Below, piece after piece: positions 8,969 to 21,100 of a DNA stretch of 37,022 nucleotides (its first letter is position 1; each line of letters begins with the position of its first letter). Origin of the DNA: a virus; the IMG/VR virus record IMGVR_UViG_3300020453_000613, positions 1-37,022 of that record; one strand, written 5' to 3'. The position numbers and the translations under genes were made by a program. The notes beneath the pieces are model-generated. The model was not told the DNA's origin, searched no databases, and was given only the letters and a program-made list of their open reading frames with translations.

Positions 8969-11900
8969 GCCAATGCAATTGCTCTAAGATTTCTAAATTG
9001 TGGAACAACTGCCTGGTTTGTAGATGTTCCAATCAGTTTAAGTCTAAATGACTTAAATGGAGGAAGATTATCCATAGTAAATTTATATTCAGTAAAGTCA
9101 TTAATAGCAGGAGTTGGAGTCAACTTGTCATTTTTCTCCTTTCTTTCATCAGCTGTGCCATCTGAAGCAGCTTCATTTATAACTTGACCATATGGATCAA
9201 TATTGTTTGTACCAGGGAAAGGTTTAAATTTGGTCTCATTTGCACTTACATCTTGATCAAGTGCATAGAAAATTCTCACATCACTTGTGTTGGCAATATA
9301 AGCATCAATAAACACTTTTAATGATGTTGCAGGATTTTCAAGAGTAATATTTTTAGTAACATAGATCATACTGTTAGGATCACTTGGGATACTAACAACT
9401 CTTGGATCTTCAGCAAAGTTAGTAATTGGACCATCAACTCTGTTAGAAACAAAAATAACAGATGAATGATTAAGATCAATCATTGGTGAAATTCTTCTAT
9501 CATATGTTAAAAGATCAAGATTGAGGGTAAATGACTTATTGCCAGGAAGTGTGGCACTAGTAGAAAGAACTTCAGTTTCATTAATATTAGATGCAACCAT
9601 TCTCTGAGATTCAAAATAGTTCTTTTTATTGAACTGAATATCTTGGAAACCTTGATCAAGGAAAGCAACCTCATTTCCAGAGACAGAGGTCTCAGAAATT
9701 GTTCTTGCAGAAGCAAGAATATATGCACCTTCAGGTGAAGTTGATGTAATATCAGGAATAATAAGTGAATAAGGAATGTTGTATGATCCTTTTGCAGTAT
9801 TTACGTTTGTAGTTCCGTCTGTAACATAATTTGTCTTAGGAATAAATGTACCACCAGCACCAGTTCTATTGGTTCCATTTTGTGTCATATCAATCTTAAC
9901 ATGATAAGAATCCATTGCTAAGGGTTCATTTATAGTTACTTCACTAAGATTGTGAATTCTATTGATTCTTCTGAGTGATACACCATTAAATTGATACTTA
10001 GTAACTAAATCATTTACAGTATGACTTGCAGCAATACCCTCTGCTGCTCTACCAATACCAGTCAATGTTCCAGTAACACCTGAACCAGATGTTACACCTT
10101 CATATTTAAGAATCTCATCTCCAATTTGAATATATCCTGGATTGGTGTTTGAAACACCAACATTTTCAAATGTCTCAAACCCATTAGTATTTGCAATTGA
10201 GATATTTGAAGTTGTATTTCTAGTGATATTTGTTAAAAGACTTGTGGGTTTGCTTGTTCCTCTAACACCTCTAATTTGTACTCTGTTAGTATCATCATAC
10301 ATGCCATGATTTCTTTGGTTAATCTTAAGATGTAAACCATCACTGATAACTACAGTACTTGTTGGTACAACAGATCCAAATGCACCAGCATTAATTGACA
10401 ATCTTGTTCCAGCAGTTGATTCATACTCAAGGTAATCAAGAGCATTTGTGCTGAAATCACCTTGAACATTTTTAAGGAGTAATGAATTGAAAGCAGTGAG
10501 AACACCAACTGTAAATTCAGCACCAGCACCGAGACCTTTTGTTCCTACAGTAAGAGGTTTAAGAACATCACCAACAACATAATTACTACCACCACTTCTA
10601 ACTGTTGCTGCTATTGCCACACCATCAAGAATTGTAATATCTGCAGTAGCATCAGTTCCTCTTCCAGTTACTGCTGTCAATCCAACACCGCTGAATGTGA
10701 ATGATCCAGAAGATGGTGTAAATCCAATACCAGTAGAAGTAACACTCATAGTGCCAGTAACAATACCAGCAAATTGTTTTATAAAACCAGATGCTCCAGT
10801 ATTTCTTTGAATGATCTTATTGCCCACAACAAGAGGATTGGAATCTCCTTCTTGATTGACAGTTGTTCCAATACCAACACTGATTTGTCTTGATTCAGCA
10901 ACAATAGCACCAGGTGGAATTGCTTCATTCTTATCATCAAGTTCTGGATTATAGAACTGAACATTTCCAGAACCTACAAAGTCACCTCTATGAAGAACAA
11001 ACTTCATATCCTCATATTGACTTGGTGTCCAAACTTTTGCATTCTGTGATTTAAACAGAGAACCAAGGAGAGGTTGCTCAGTGACCAACACTCTACCAGA
11101 CTCTGTTGCAAGAGTTGTTACATCTGCTTCGCCAAGTCTTGAAATCCAAAGGTTGTAGGTTGTAACACTTGACATGACAACCAAAGCATAATCAGCACCA
11201 GGTCTGAGAAATACAGGTGATTCAAATCTAAATTCTGTTGATACTGTACCATCATCAGAAACATTTACATCATCAGGATCTAAAGTTACCTCAGAATATC
11301 CAAGGATATTCTTATTGGGAGTGCCCATTGTTGTCTCCCTAATTTGAACAGTAACAGGGAGAGTTTCATCTTTTGTTTGGAAGAACAAATCAACCTTGGT
11401 TGCATAGATTCCAGTCTTAGAATCAATTTTAAAAGTTTGTGCAAGAGGGTCACCTCTTCTGGGAGGTGCTGGTGGTGGAGGTGGAGGAGGTGTGGGTCTA
11501 AGAGTTCTGCTGTTAATGATGTCAAAGTTTACATCAGACTCAACAGTTTGTGTCTCTGCCTCTACCTCTACTGTAGTTACCCTTGCGTTTCTAAGTGAGA
11601 GTGTTACCTCTTCAGTTGTATCAATATCACCTTGTGAGTAGAAGATTTCCTCTGCTGCAGTGGTAGTTGTTCCCTCAATAGTACTATTGATAGCACTACT
11701 TGAAAGTTTAAATACGTTTCTTCCAGTATTAAATGTTTGGTTTGAAACATCTCCTTCACCTGGAACATTGAAGCAACCAATTAAAGTACCAACTCTATCA
11801 GTAATAAGATTTACATTAGTTACAGTTGCTTCAGCACCACTTGTCTGACCTCTAAGAACCATAGTGGTGGTAATATGACCTCTAAGAGTTGGATTTTCTT

Positions 11901-14900
11901 CTGATGCCAGACTTGCAGTATCAATGTTGATAATTGTGCTCTCAGCTGAGTAAACTGAAGGAATAGCATTACTTCTCAGATAAGGATTACTGTCATAGAA
12001 ATCAGAAGGATTATTAAATGGTCCATATTTGTGATTAGCAGTAGCAACTCTGAATCTAATTGATGGAGAATCTACAGCACCAAGTCCTTCTCCATTTGAT
12101 CCTGGAACAGTTCCAACAACTTCTTCACCAACCTGGAATATACCAGAGTTCATAGAAATTTGAACTAATTTGGGAGTACATCTTGTGGTTACATTAACAT
12201 TGTCAAAGAATGAGAATACTTGAGTATTTGGTTTCATTCTAGTTGCTGTAAACTCAATATTTCTCTCCCTCATAAAGTTGGAGATAGATCTGTTTACAAT
12301 TCTAGATCCAAGTGATGCTGCCTCTGTAAGAACTTCATTGACAGTCTGCTGAACACCTGTTCTATTTTGCTCAATATTGATTGATCCATCAATAGTTGTA
12401 GTATTGATGGTTGAAAGATTAGAATTGAATCCACCAAGTCCTAAATCTCCTGTAGATCTTCCAGTTCTTCTTGATGCAGCATCAAATGTTTCAGTTTGAT
12501 TTGTTCCAGAGAGATCAAGATTAATTCCTGTAGTCTCCCAAGAATTCCATAGTGTTGGTGCTACACCAGTTCTAAGACCATCATCACCATCTGTTACTTC
12601 TGCCTGAAGTGCTTGAGCAACAGATTCAAAGTTACCTTCAATAATTACATCATTAGTTTCTGGAGGAAGTGTGCTTACCCACACATCAGTTGTGGGATTC
12701 AAAGCAATACTTCCTTGATAGAAATCAACCAAGAAAGGGGTTACATTTACAACTCTAGTAGCATAAGGTTGTGAGATCTCAGCAAGTTCAGTATATCTCA
12801 AACTAATTACATTTCCTGTTCTCTGAACATTCTGACCTGAGAGTGATGTAAATCTTGCATCAGTATCTGGTGTTGTGATAGTTCCAATTCCAGGAATTGC
12901 AGAACTTCCAACTTGTAGATTAACAGCAGTTGCATAATGTGCAGGTCTCAATACTTTTTCAACTGGATCAATACTATTTCTTATACCAATACTTACATCT
13001 TGAGGTGTGAAAGATGAGAAGTTATCAATGAAAATACCAGATTTAAACCTATTCAGACCATTTGCATCTGAAACAAATGTATTGAGGGTGTTTTGCTCAA
13101 GAAGATTTAATGAAGTATAATACTCAAGATTCTTAATTCTCTTCTCAAGTTTTGCGATATCATTCATCTGATATCTCTTGTGTTCAACAAATTTAATCCT
13201 TGAATCTTTTACAGAATAAAGATAAGGTGGGTTAAACACATTGGCAATGTTAAGAGCACCAGGAAGAACATCAGGAAGCTCTGGTCTGTCTGAAGGAGCA
13301 CCAAGAGTAACTTGGATATCTCCATTTCTTGTTAGATATAATCTATCTGCTCTTCCAAGATAGTAGTCATAAGCAAAGAGAGATGATTCATCACTTGCAA
13401 AAACGTGCTTACTGCTGTGGTTATTATTATCAAATGATCTACCATCAAATTCAAATGGTGAACTTGCTCCAGCAGTTAAATTATAATCAGAAACTCTTGG
13501 TCTTAAATCAATAATATCAGTGTTTCTGAAACCATTTGTCAATTGTACTTCTGTTGAATAGTTACAATTTTGATATGAGTTTGCAGTTGTAATGTCTCCA
13601 ACATCACTAGGATCAAAATCAAGGTATCCATAGTAAATAAGAATCTTCTTAGTTGGCACATGAGACTTTGCTTTTCTGATTATTCTTGAAATATCATAGA
13701 TATCAGTTCTCTGACCATTATCAAATTCAAATGAGGAAGTAATATTTGGAGAACCAGCAGTTATCTCAGATGTATTTGCTTGCACACCAGAAGTTCCAAA
13801 GGTAATAATCTCACCATTCTGGAATTGTTTATTGTTTAAATATGCAAAGGTAATTGATGATGTGGAGTTTTTCTCAAGATATATTGCCTTTGCACTACTT
13901 AAATTGCCAATGAAGACTTCTCCAATTGATAAGTCATTTGTATTTCCACTTGGTCCAGTTGCATTGCTGATCGTCAGTGTGGGAGCTAAAGGGTTATTTA
14001 CATCAACTGATTCATAAATTGCATGAACAGTATAGGCATCTGCTTTATTCAAAGAGATTGTATCATCTTGAACTCTTGTTCCAAATGGAAAGTCGCCATG
14101 TGTTAGACCATCATTCAATGTGGTTCCTGCAAAACCAACTGAATCAGTACCTGATATTGGATCAACAGATTTATCAATAACAAGTTTTTGTACAATATTT
14201 TTTCTCTTTATCTTTGCAGATACTTTTGTTTGTATAACAGTTCCAATAAGTATTGCTGCTCCACTTCCAGTCAATCCCTGAATTGTTAACTCTGTTCTTG
14301 CTGCATTAAATGTAAGTTTATCACTTGTAAGAATCTGAGTTGTTCCATCATCACTTTGAAGAGAATATCTTTCTTCATCAAAGGTAGTCCAAATCTGGTT
14401 GTTAGTATCATCAACACTAATAGCACCAGTTTCACCTGCTGTACTAATGGTTACTTCCTTTTTAACTCTGATTGTAATATTAGATCCATTTAAATTTACT
14501 GACTTTACATTTTGATTTGGAAGTGCAGTATATAATGACCTCTTTCCAGCATCATTTCCGCTATTTGAGGAATTGGTTAGTTTTGTTGTTACAACTTTAA
14601 GATCATTTGCATCAAAAGTAGCAGATGGAACTTGACCATCAACTACTCCAGTGACAGTGGTGACACCTGTTATTTCAAAGTTTGTAGAACCAACAGCAAC
14701 AACTCTTGCCATTGAAAGGTCAAAAAGTCCTGGTCTTTCATAAGTGATTAAATTTCCAGTTGTGACAACACCAATAAAAGAACCTCCATCAAGACCAGGA
14801 ACAGTTATAGTTGAAACACCTGCACTGCCAGCACTAATTCTTGCATTATCAAAAGTCAAAATTGGACTTTGAATTACATCAGCAGTAAATGTATTTGCTG

Positions 14901-16566
14901 CTCCAACAATACCATGAACTGCTTTTACATCAGAAAGAGAATATTGTCTGGTTGAAACAAGAAATCTTCTTTGATCTTCATCACCATTAAGAAATACTGG
15001 TTCACCCCTTTGGAATTCTCCTCTTACATTAAAGAGAGTATGCGCAATACCTGTATTTGAAGTATGAATATATCCAATGGCACCACTTTGTCTTCCTTCA
15101 ATAATGGATGACTTTGTAAGTGAAGCATCTACATTGAGAATGATTTCATTTTTAAATTCAATATCAAAAAGTGAAAGATCCCACTCATTGATATTTGAAT
15201 TGGAAAGATCATATGCACCTGACTCCAAAGCAAAGTCATAAATTCTTGCTTTACCAATTTCATCACCAGGAGAAGTAAACTTGTTTTCTCCAACTCTCTG
15301 ACTTCTAAGTGAAAGAGTATTGCTGGTGTTAAACCCAATGGGAGCATTGCCAGTAACATTATTTACTTTTAAAGTTGGAGCAAAATCAAAAGTAACACCA
15401 GTATTTCCTATAGATCTACTGGTTCTTGGTTTTGGAATATCAAGAAATTGTGGTGATTTGATTTCAGTTTCAAAACCTCTTACATATGCTCTACCAGGTG
15501 AAACTTGATAGATCATTTGATCATCAGATGGAACATTTCCACCTTGTGTTAATTGATCTTCTCTGTAAACACCTCTATTTCCCTCAAGATTATTCAGACT
15601 TTCTTTAACCTTTGTCTGTAACTCTTTGATATAGTAATGACCTGACTCATCAAATGTTCTCTTTGCTAATTCATTACCAAGTTCATTGTATTGTGGACTA
15701 TTGTTTATTGCATTTTTAAGAGAACCATTCTGAACTTCAGCAACTTGTACAAAACCTTGAGAGTCAAAGTTATTAGTTGCTTTCTTTGCCAATCTAGCAA
15801 TAATTTGAAGTCTGTCAGCACCAGGTGCTGTGTAATTGTTAAATCCACTTGCATTATCATAAAGATCACCATCATCATCTGCAGTAATGATTTTTTCTTC
15901 AATCTGAAAACCAATTCTATAACTAGACGCAGTGGTATATTGATCCAGAATAAGAATCTGATCATCAACAGTTACAAAATTACCTCTGAGATAAAAAATA
16001 CCTGCACTTTGAGTAAATGCAGTGCCAGTTCTTGCTGCTCCTGAAATAATTGTGTTGGCAAATCCTTCACCAGCAGAAATAAAGGAATTTCCAAATTCTA
16101 ATGGTGCCTCTGTTACAAGGATTTCATCATCAAAGAAAAACTCAGTAGAATTTCCATCATCACTTGAATCTTCATAGTTTAGATATAATGTATAGTTTCC
16201 AGTATCTGATTGTTGATTAGTAATATAAGTAACTACCTTTGCAGTAATTCCAGATGTTCTTCCAATAATCTTTTTACCTACAAGATTATCAAGATAAAGA
16301 TTTACTGGAACTCCTAAAAACTCAGATTGAATCTGGATACACTGAAATCTAGGTTTGTATGATGAATTGCCAGGAATAACAACACTTCCTTCTTTGAAAA
16401 TGTTGTCACCCATTGCTTCAATCTGACCTTGTAGGACAGATTGGATATTATTTAACTCTCTTGCCTGAATAGGATAGGCAGGCTTAAATAAGACTTTATT
16501 ATAGTTTTTAGTTGCGTCAAAATCATCAAAATAAGGAGCAACGTTGAGATTAGTTTCCTGTGGCAT
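8965..16566 (-). CDS. DUF4815-type giant baseplate/virion structural protein (2533 aa)
   Basis: The N-terminus (TNLNVAPYFDDFDATKNYNK, VLFKPAYPIQARELNNIQSV) is the hallmark of the DUF4815 family, found in large tail/baseplate proteins of T4-like marine phages. It occupies the gp9-gp10 position downstream of gp8. A polyproline hinge (seven prolines, then APP, near residue 1690) precedes a second well-ordered domain starting GDPLAQTFKIDSKTGIYATK and continuing TLPVTVQIRETTMGTPNKNI. An 'IQIGDEILKYE ... GIGRAAEGIAASH' module lies near 2142-2185 and one GxNY repeat near 1990. The C-terminus (IGTSTNQAVVPQFRNLRAIALA-like) is also conserved. It likely forms part of the baseplate periphery connecting fibres. 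Direct equivalence to T4 gp10 or gp9 cannot be shown by eye. The start follows gp8 after six bases. Confidence 0.88.
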   Translation of the reverse strand: MPQETNLNVAPYFDDFDATKNYNKVLFKPAYPIQARELNNIQSVLQGQIEAMGDNIFKEGSVVIPGNSSYKPRFQCIQIQSEFLGVPVNLYLDNLVGKKIIGRTSGITAKVVTYITNQQSDTGNYTLYLNYEDSSDDGNSTEFFFDDEILVTEAPLEFGNSFISAGEGFANTIISGAARTGTAFTQSAGIFYLRGNFVTVDDQILILDQYTTASSYRIGFQIEEKIITADDDGDLYDNASGFNNYTAPGADRLQIIARLAKKATNNFDSQGFVQVAEVQNGSLKNAINNSPQYNELGNELAKRTFDESGHYYIKELQTKVKESLNNLEGNRGVYREDQLTQGGNVPSDDQMIYQVSPGRAYVRGFETEIKSPQFLDIPKPRTSRSIGNTGVTFDFAPTLKVNNVTGNAPIGFNTSNTLSLRSQRVGENKFTSPGDEIGKARIYDFALESGAYDLSNSNINEWDLSLFDIEFKNEIILNVDASLTKSSIIEGRQSGAIGYIHTSNTGIAHTLFNVRGEFQRGEPVFLNGDEDQRRFLVSTRQYSLSDVKAVHGIVGAANTFTADVIQSPILTFDNARISAGSAGVSTITVPGLDGGSFIGVVTTGNLITYERPGLFDLSMARVVAVGSTNFEITGVTTVTGVVDGQVPSATFDANDLKVVTTKLTNSSNSGNDAGKRSLYTALPNQNVKSVNLNGSNITIRVKKEVTISTAGETGAISVDDTNNQIWTTFDEERYSLQSDDGTTQILTSDKLTFNAARTELTIQGLTGSGAAILIGTVIQTKVSAKIKRKNIVQKLVIDKSVDPISGTDSVGFAGTTLNDGLTHGDFPFGTRVQDDTISLNKADAYTVHAIYESVDVNNPLAPTLTISNATGPSGNTNDLSIGEVFIGNLSSAKAIYLEKNSTSSITFAYLNNKQFQNGEIITFGTSGVQANTSEITAGSPNITSSFEFDNGQRTDIYDISRIIRKAKSHVPTKKILIYYGYLDFDPSDVGDITTANSYQNCNYSTEVQLTNGFRNTDIIDLRPRVSDYNLTAGASSPFEFDGRSFDNNNHSSKHVFASDESSLFAYDYYLGRADRLYLTRNGDIQVTLGAPSDRPELPDVLPGALNIANVFNPPYLYSVKDSRIKFVEHKRYQMNDIAKLEKRIKNLEYYTSLNLLEQNTLNTFVSDANGLNRFKSGIFIDNFSSFTPQDVSIGIRNSIDPVEKVLRPAHYATAVNLQVGSSAIPGIGTITTPDTDARFTSLSGQNVQRTGNVISLRYTELAEISQPYATRVVNVTPFLVDFYQGSIALNPTTDVWVSTLPPETNDVIIEGNFESVAQALQAEVTDGDDGLRTGVAPTLWNSWETTGINLDLSGTNQTETFDAASRRTGRSTGDLGLGGFNSNLSTINTTTIDGSINIEQNRTGVQQTVNEVLTEAASLGSRIVNRSISNFMRERNIEFTATRMKPNTQVFSFFDNVNVTTRCTPKLVQISMNSGIFQVGEEVVGTVPGSNGEGLGAVDSPSIRFRVATANHKYGPFNNPSDFYDSNPYLRSNAIPSVYSAESTIINIDTASLASEENPTLRGHITTTMVLRGQTSGAEATVTNVNLITDRVGTLIGCFNVPGEGDVSNQTFNTGRNVFKLSSSAINSTIEGTTTTAAEEIFYSQGDIDTTEEVTLSLRNARVTTVEVEAETQTVESDVNFDIINSRTLRPTPPPPPPPAPPRRGDPLAQTFKIDSKTGIYATKVDLFFQTKDETLPVTVQIRETTMGTPNKNILGYSEVTLDPDDVNVSDDGTVSTEFRFESPVFLRPGADYALVVMSSVTTYNLWISRLGEADVTTLATESGRVLVTEQPLLGSLFKSQNAKVWTPSQYEDMKFVLHRGDFVGSGNVQFYNPELDDKNEAIPPGAIVAESRQISVGIGTTVNQEGDSNPLVVGNKIIQRNTGASGFIKQFAGIVTGTMSVTSTGIGFTPSSGSFTFSGVGLTAVTGRGTDATADITILDGVAIAATVRSGGSNYVVGDVLKPLTVGTKGLGAGAEFTVGVLTAFNSLLLKNVQGDFSTNALDYLEYESTAGTRLSINAGAFGSVVPTSTVVISDGLHLKINQRNHGMYDDTNRVQIRGVRGTSKPTSLLTNITRNTTSNISIANTNGFETFENVGVSNTNPGYIQIGDEILKYEGVTSGSGVTGTLTGIGRAAEGIAASHTVNDLVTKYQFNGVSLRRINRIHNLSEVTINEPLAMDSYHVKIDMTQNGTNRTGAGGTFIPKTNYVTDGTTNVNTAKGSYNIPYSLIIPDITSTSPEGAYILASARTISETSVSGNEVAFLDQGFQDIQFNKKNYFESQRMVASNINETEVLSTSATLPGNKSFTLNLDLLTYDRRISPMIDLNHSSVIFVSNRVDGPITNFAEDPRVVSIPSDPNSMIYVTKNITLENPATSLKVFIDAYIANTSDVRIFYALDQDVSANETKFKPFPGTNNIDPYGQVINEAASDGTADERKEKNDKLTPTPAINDFTEYKFTMDNLPPFKSFRLKLIGTSTNQAVVPQFRNLRAIALA

Positions 16567-16572
16567 AATTCT

Positions 16573-18129
16573 TTAGAATTGCAAAATGATTTTGACGTCT
16601 TCTTTCTGGGTAGTAGACCTTGTTACAGGAGGTCTATTATCAACATATATGATATTGCCAGAGTATTTTTTGGATTCAGGATTTGCAACACCCATTGTAA
16701 ATTCCTGTCCAAGATTATATGTCTTATTATTTATTACAGTACTAATACCTGTAAATGAAGTACTGATCTGTAATGTTGCAGATCCCCCAACAATGTTTAA
16801 ACTACCTCCAGTGTTTGAAAGTGCATTTGCATTGAATGGAATATTAATAAATCCATATTTAGGTGCAGCATTTAAAGTACCATCAGAATTAAATCCTGCA
16901 TTTGTCCTGTCCTGCCAATATTTTAAAACCCCAGTATTCTGATCATATGAAATCACTCTACCAACTGCTGTAGATCCTAATCCTACAGTCTGTGTAATTT
17001 CTCCATCTGGAGTAAAGGTAACTGAACTATAACCAGTTCCTGTCAATCTTAATGCATATGTTGCAGCAGCTTTATCTGAAGAAAGAAGAGTTGTAGAACC
17101 AAATTGTTGAGGATTTTCAACAAGACCTACTCTTGCAAACTGATTGCCAGTAATAAAATCTGGATTTTCAGTATCATTCTCATATCTTGAATATGTTAGA
17201 ACATTATATGCACCAAGTTCATTGTAGATATCATGACCATGACCACCTGGAGGTGGAATGATAACATTAAATACTGGATTAGTTGAACCAGTTACACCCA
17301 CTTCAGTAAGATCAATTGAACCAAATGTATAACCTGATCCACCATTGGTAACAGTAACTGATTGAACTTTACTGTCAGCATTTACAACAACAGTTGCTTT
17401 ACCATTTCTTCCATCACCCTTGACCGTTAAACCAGTATATGTGTTAGCATTTCCAAGACCAGCACCTCTGTTTCTAATAGTAATAATTTTTAATTGACCA
17501 CTAGAAGCAGCATTTGCTTTTACTGTTGAAGTCTCAGTTGTATTCCCCCAGTCATTTGGAACAGGAATATAGTTTGTTGAATCAAACTTAATAGCATCAC
17601 TAGGTTTGATTGTATAAAGATATTTCCAAATATATCCATCACCACTTGAACCTGCTGCCTTTGGTTCTAAATCAGTAAAAGTTGGTTCATCCAGTGAAGG
17701 ACTTCCTTTAAAATTGTTCTCTGGACTTGCATTATTATAGAGACAAATGTAGACTCTATAATCACTATTCATTACATAATAATTTGATGTATAGATGTTA
17801 AATGATCCAGATGGTTGTGAAGGATTTGACCTTGTGATGTCATTTCTCCACATATCATAGATGTTTCCAGATGACCAAGTATTTTTTGAAACAACTTGAG
17901 TTACATCTCCACTAGTTACCTTTTTCAAGGCAATCATTGTGTCCCAATAATCATTTGACTGATCAAGACTATCTTTTGGAGATGGTGGTGTGCTTTCCCA
18001 AGTAGAAGAATAATCAGTGGCGTTTGGCAAACCAATAAACGTATAATAAGAATTGCTGCTGGATTGCACTCCAGCAACAAAGTTTTTTGCATTTAATATA
18101 CGAAGTTGATCAGTTATTATCGCAGCCAT
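16573..18129 (-). CDS. 8: Baseplate wedge subunit gp8
   Basis: The C-terminus aligns with T4 gp8: here GNIIYVDNRPPVTRSTTQ followed by KEDVKIILQF, and in T4 a matching Y-x-[DE]-NRPP-x-x-[RM] ... Q-x-E-[DE]-[VI]-x-I-L-x-F ending. The N-terminal half has the expected features WDTMIALKKV, YIWKYLYTIKPSDAI and YIPVPNDWG. At 518 aa it exceeds T4 gp8 (334 aa). The extra sequence (about residues 205-290) contains GxG/GSGYTF repeats of the kind found in gp14 and the gp7-position protein. In T4 gp8 dimers join the gp7-gp10 wedge. An exact TATAAATA late promoter sits 21 bases before the start, so gp8 probably leads a new transcript. Confidence 0.93.
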   Translation of the reverse strand: MAAIITDQLRILNAKNFVAGVQSSSNSYYTFIGLPNATDYSSTWESTPPSPKDSLDQSNDYWDTMIALKKVTSGDVTQVVSKNTWSSGNIYDMWRNDITRSNPSQPSGSFNIYTSNYYVMNSDYRVYICLYNNASPENNFKGSPSLDEPTFTDLEPKAAGSSGDGYIWKYLYTIKPSDAIKFDSTNYIPVPNDWGNTTETSTVKANAASSGQLKIITIRNRGAGLGNANTYTGLTVKGDGRNGKATVVVNADSKVQSVTVTNGGSGYTFGSIDLTEVGVTGSTNPVFNVIIPPPGGHGHDIYNELGAYNVLTYSRYENDTENPDFITGNQFARVGLVENPQQFGSTTLLSSDKAAATYALRLTGTGYSSVTFTPDGEITQTVGLGSTAVGRVISYDQNTGVLKYWQDRTNAGFNSDGTLNAAPKYGFINIPFNANALSNTGGSLNIVGGSATLQISTSFTGISTVINNKTYNLGQEFTMGVANPESKKYSGNIIYVDNRPPVTRSTTQKEDVKIILQF

Positions 18130-18149
18130 TTTATTAGGACTTTTTTGTT

Positions 18150-18157
18150 TATTTATA
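18150..18157 (-). promoter_or_regulatory. T4-type late promoter before gp8
   Basis: On the minus strand the sequence is CCCC-TATAAATA-AACA, an exact match to the T4 late promoter -10 element read by sigma gp55. It sits in the 33-base gap between the stop of the gp7-position gene and the gp8 start, 21 bases before the ATG. The same CCCC-TATAAATA-AA context recurs before gp25. Confidence 0.88.
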
Positions 18158-18162
18158 GGGGA

Positions 18163-21100
18163 TTATGTGTAGTCCTTGAATTTCAAAGAAGCACTTCTCT
18201 GAACAAGACCAGCAGTTGAAATACCAATAACCCCAGTGCCATTATATGCATCAAAAGTCTTGGTATTAGTTCTCTCTTCAAAAACAATCTTACCCCAACT
18301 GTAATTACCCATGAATGGTCTTACAGTGTGGGCAATACCTGGACCAAATGTATCAACGTTACATCTGATTCTCATAACTGCTGTTGTTATACCAGCACTG
18401 CTTTCATTATAAACTTTTACCATTTCAGTTGAAGCTGAACCAACTTTGTAAACACAATCAAGGAAAGTATTACCAACACCAACCTCAGATGCAAACGTGC
18501 TTCCAATTGATAAGAATGTATCTTTAATAACAATGAGGTCACCAGATTGGACATTACTGAGTGTGACAGCAGTTCCAACAACACTTGCATCTCTCATGAA
18601 TGAATCAGTTGGAATATATGTGTCAAAGAACAATTGTTTTTGTGCTCCAACTGTTGTGCTTCCAACACCAACAATCACTCCATAATCACCTGTGTAAGAA
18701 TTGACATTGATAACCTCTTTTGTGATTTTAGGTGGTTGAATGTACACCAAAGGTTGTGTAGTGTAATTAGTTCCTCCACTAGTGATGGTAACACTTGTAA
18801 CCACTCCTGCTGTTACAGAGGCAGTAGCAGTTGCCTGAGTGCCTAATGTACCAATGCCTGCAATGGTTACTGTAGGAGTGAAATCATATCCTGAACCACC
18901 ATCTGTAACAGTCACAGATGATATAGTCCCACCTGTTGAAACAGTGGCAGTTGCAGTAGCATCACTTGCCGAATCTTGAGAGATGATAGTTATAGAATTT
19001 TGGAATATTCTCTCACTAGATTCATTTGCAATATTAAACAAAGGTCTCACAGTATCAACATATGCTAAAGTAGAACCAATACCAACAGATGATGTTAGAT
19101 AAGCAGCAGGGAAAATTGCTGGTTCATATTTTAGTCTATCTTTGCCAACAAACTGACCATCAATTCTTCTGTCTATGGTTTGCTTACACCAATTAAGAGG
19201 TCTTGTTAAAGTTCTATCATTTGCAAGTCCAGGACCAGGATAGAGATTTGTTTGCACAGCATCAATTGTTGTTATGCCAGTTACAATTCTCTTATCTTGG
19301 TCAAAGATAATACTTTGACCACCATCAATATCAGCATTCAATTCTACTGAATCACCAACTTTAATTGTCTGCTCACCATCTCTAAACACAACATCAGAGT
19401 CACCTGCACCCTTATAGAAAAGTATTCTAGATGTATCACCCTGTGGGATGCCTGAACCAGGTCCTTTAGGTGCTTCATTAAATGTAATTTGACTTCCACC
19501 TTCAAATGTATAAGAAACATTTGGAACTTGTAGAATATCATTAATAAAGACTAAGATAGTTTGATCTACTTGAATATTAGTTTCTCTTGATGCTCTAATT
19601 GAAATTGGTTCATTTTGAAGTTTAAGTGGAAAAACTTTTTTATCTCCATCAAATAAATCATCAATTCTATCAAGAACTTGAAATTCACCTGGTGTAAATC
19701 CATTAAAATTATCACTATAAACATCCTGAATTGTAATTTGGAACTCACTAAATGAAATAGAAGGATCAGTTGGAATTCCAGTTGCCCCTCCTACAGGAAC
19801 TGTCAGAACTTCAGTTTTCTCAAATCCATATCCAAAGTCATTTATTTCAAATTCAATCACACTTGATCCTTGACCAACTTTAATATTAATAGTTGCTTCT
19901 GTTCCAACCCCAGATGAAGATGAGGTATAAACAAGAGGGATATTGTCATAACTTAATGGTTCATCAATTACAACAACAGGTGGATTAGAACTAGTAAATC
20001 CAACTCCACCATTGGTAATATTAAACCCAGTCACGTTACCATTACTAATTGTTGCAGTGCCAACATGAGTCAAGACAGGTAACACACCACTGTATGTCTG
20101 CACACCCACATTGTATGCTGTCACAACACCTGTTCTGTATCCTGAACCACTATTACCAATACTAATTGATTGTACAGTGCCTCCAGCAGATATGACAGCA
20201 GTTCCACCTGCACTCACCAGTGGTTGATATCCAGCACCTTCAAATGAACCAACAGATACAATCATTCCTCCAATTGGAAGACCACTAATATTCTGGTCAT
20301 ATCCAGTTGGTGTTCCAAGACCTGCTGTAAATCTAGTGGTGGTTACACCTGAACTTTCAAAGTTTTGATATTCACCAATCTCATCTCCCTGAACACCTTG
20401 TGGTGATTGGAAAATATTATTCACAAGCATAATTGTATTTGATGTAATTCCACTTACATCTGCACCATCAGATTTGAGAATAAAGTTGCTTGTGACACCT
20501 GTAAATCCTTGTGATATGTCATCAAGTACAAAGTTAGTATTATAAGTTTCAGATGTAGATCCTTCTATACCTCTCTTTGTAAAGACTCTTGCATGGAAAG
20601 TAGATCTTGTGGAGATACCTGTATAATCTCTTTCATCTGGTGGATTTGTTGATGTGCTTAAAGGAATGTTACCATAAGGAGCATTAACAAAATTAATTGT
20701 ATTGCCAGTGATTGTGTAGTTACCAACAAATTTTTCAATTGTTGAACCACCAGTATGTGGTCCAATTACTGATCCAAGAATTGGTCTTTGAACAAAGATT
20801 GTTGTTCCAGTTCCAGTCACAGAAGTAACTCTCATAAATTCATCATCAATCTTGACAATATCATTTGATGATATGGTTACAATACCACTTGTTGCAAAAT
20901 TAGTTTCAAAAATAATATCATTTGATAATGTTGCAGCAATGCCTGTTTTGGCAATTGGTGCTTGTATCATATTATCAATTGACACTATTGCTTTAGTGTT
21001 TTGTTTTGTAGCAGTAATGAAGTGCGAATTGCCAACACCTACATTAGCAAATTCAACTAAAGTTGGATTAATTGCTTGAGCATCAGTTGCATTTGTGGCA

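Noticed and set aside
6131-9940. TATAAATC and TATAAATG sequences inside gp14 and the DUF4815-type gene
   Set aside because: Seven-of-eight late promoter matches within coding sequence and far from gene starts are expected by chance in AT-rich DNA.
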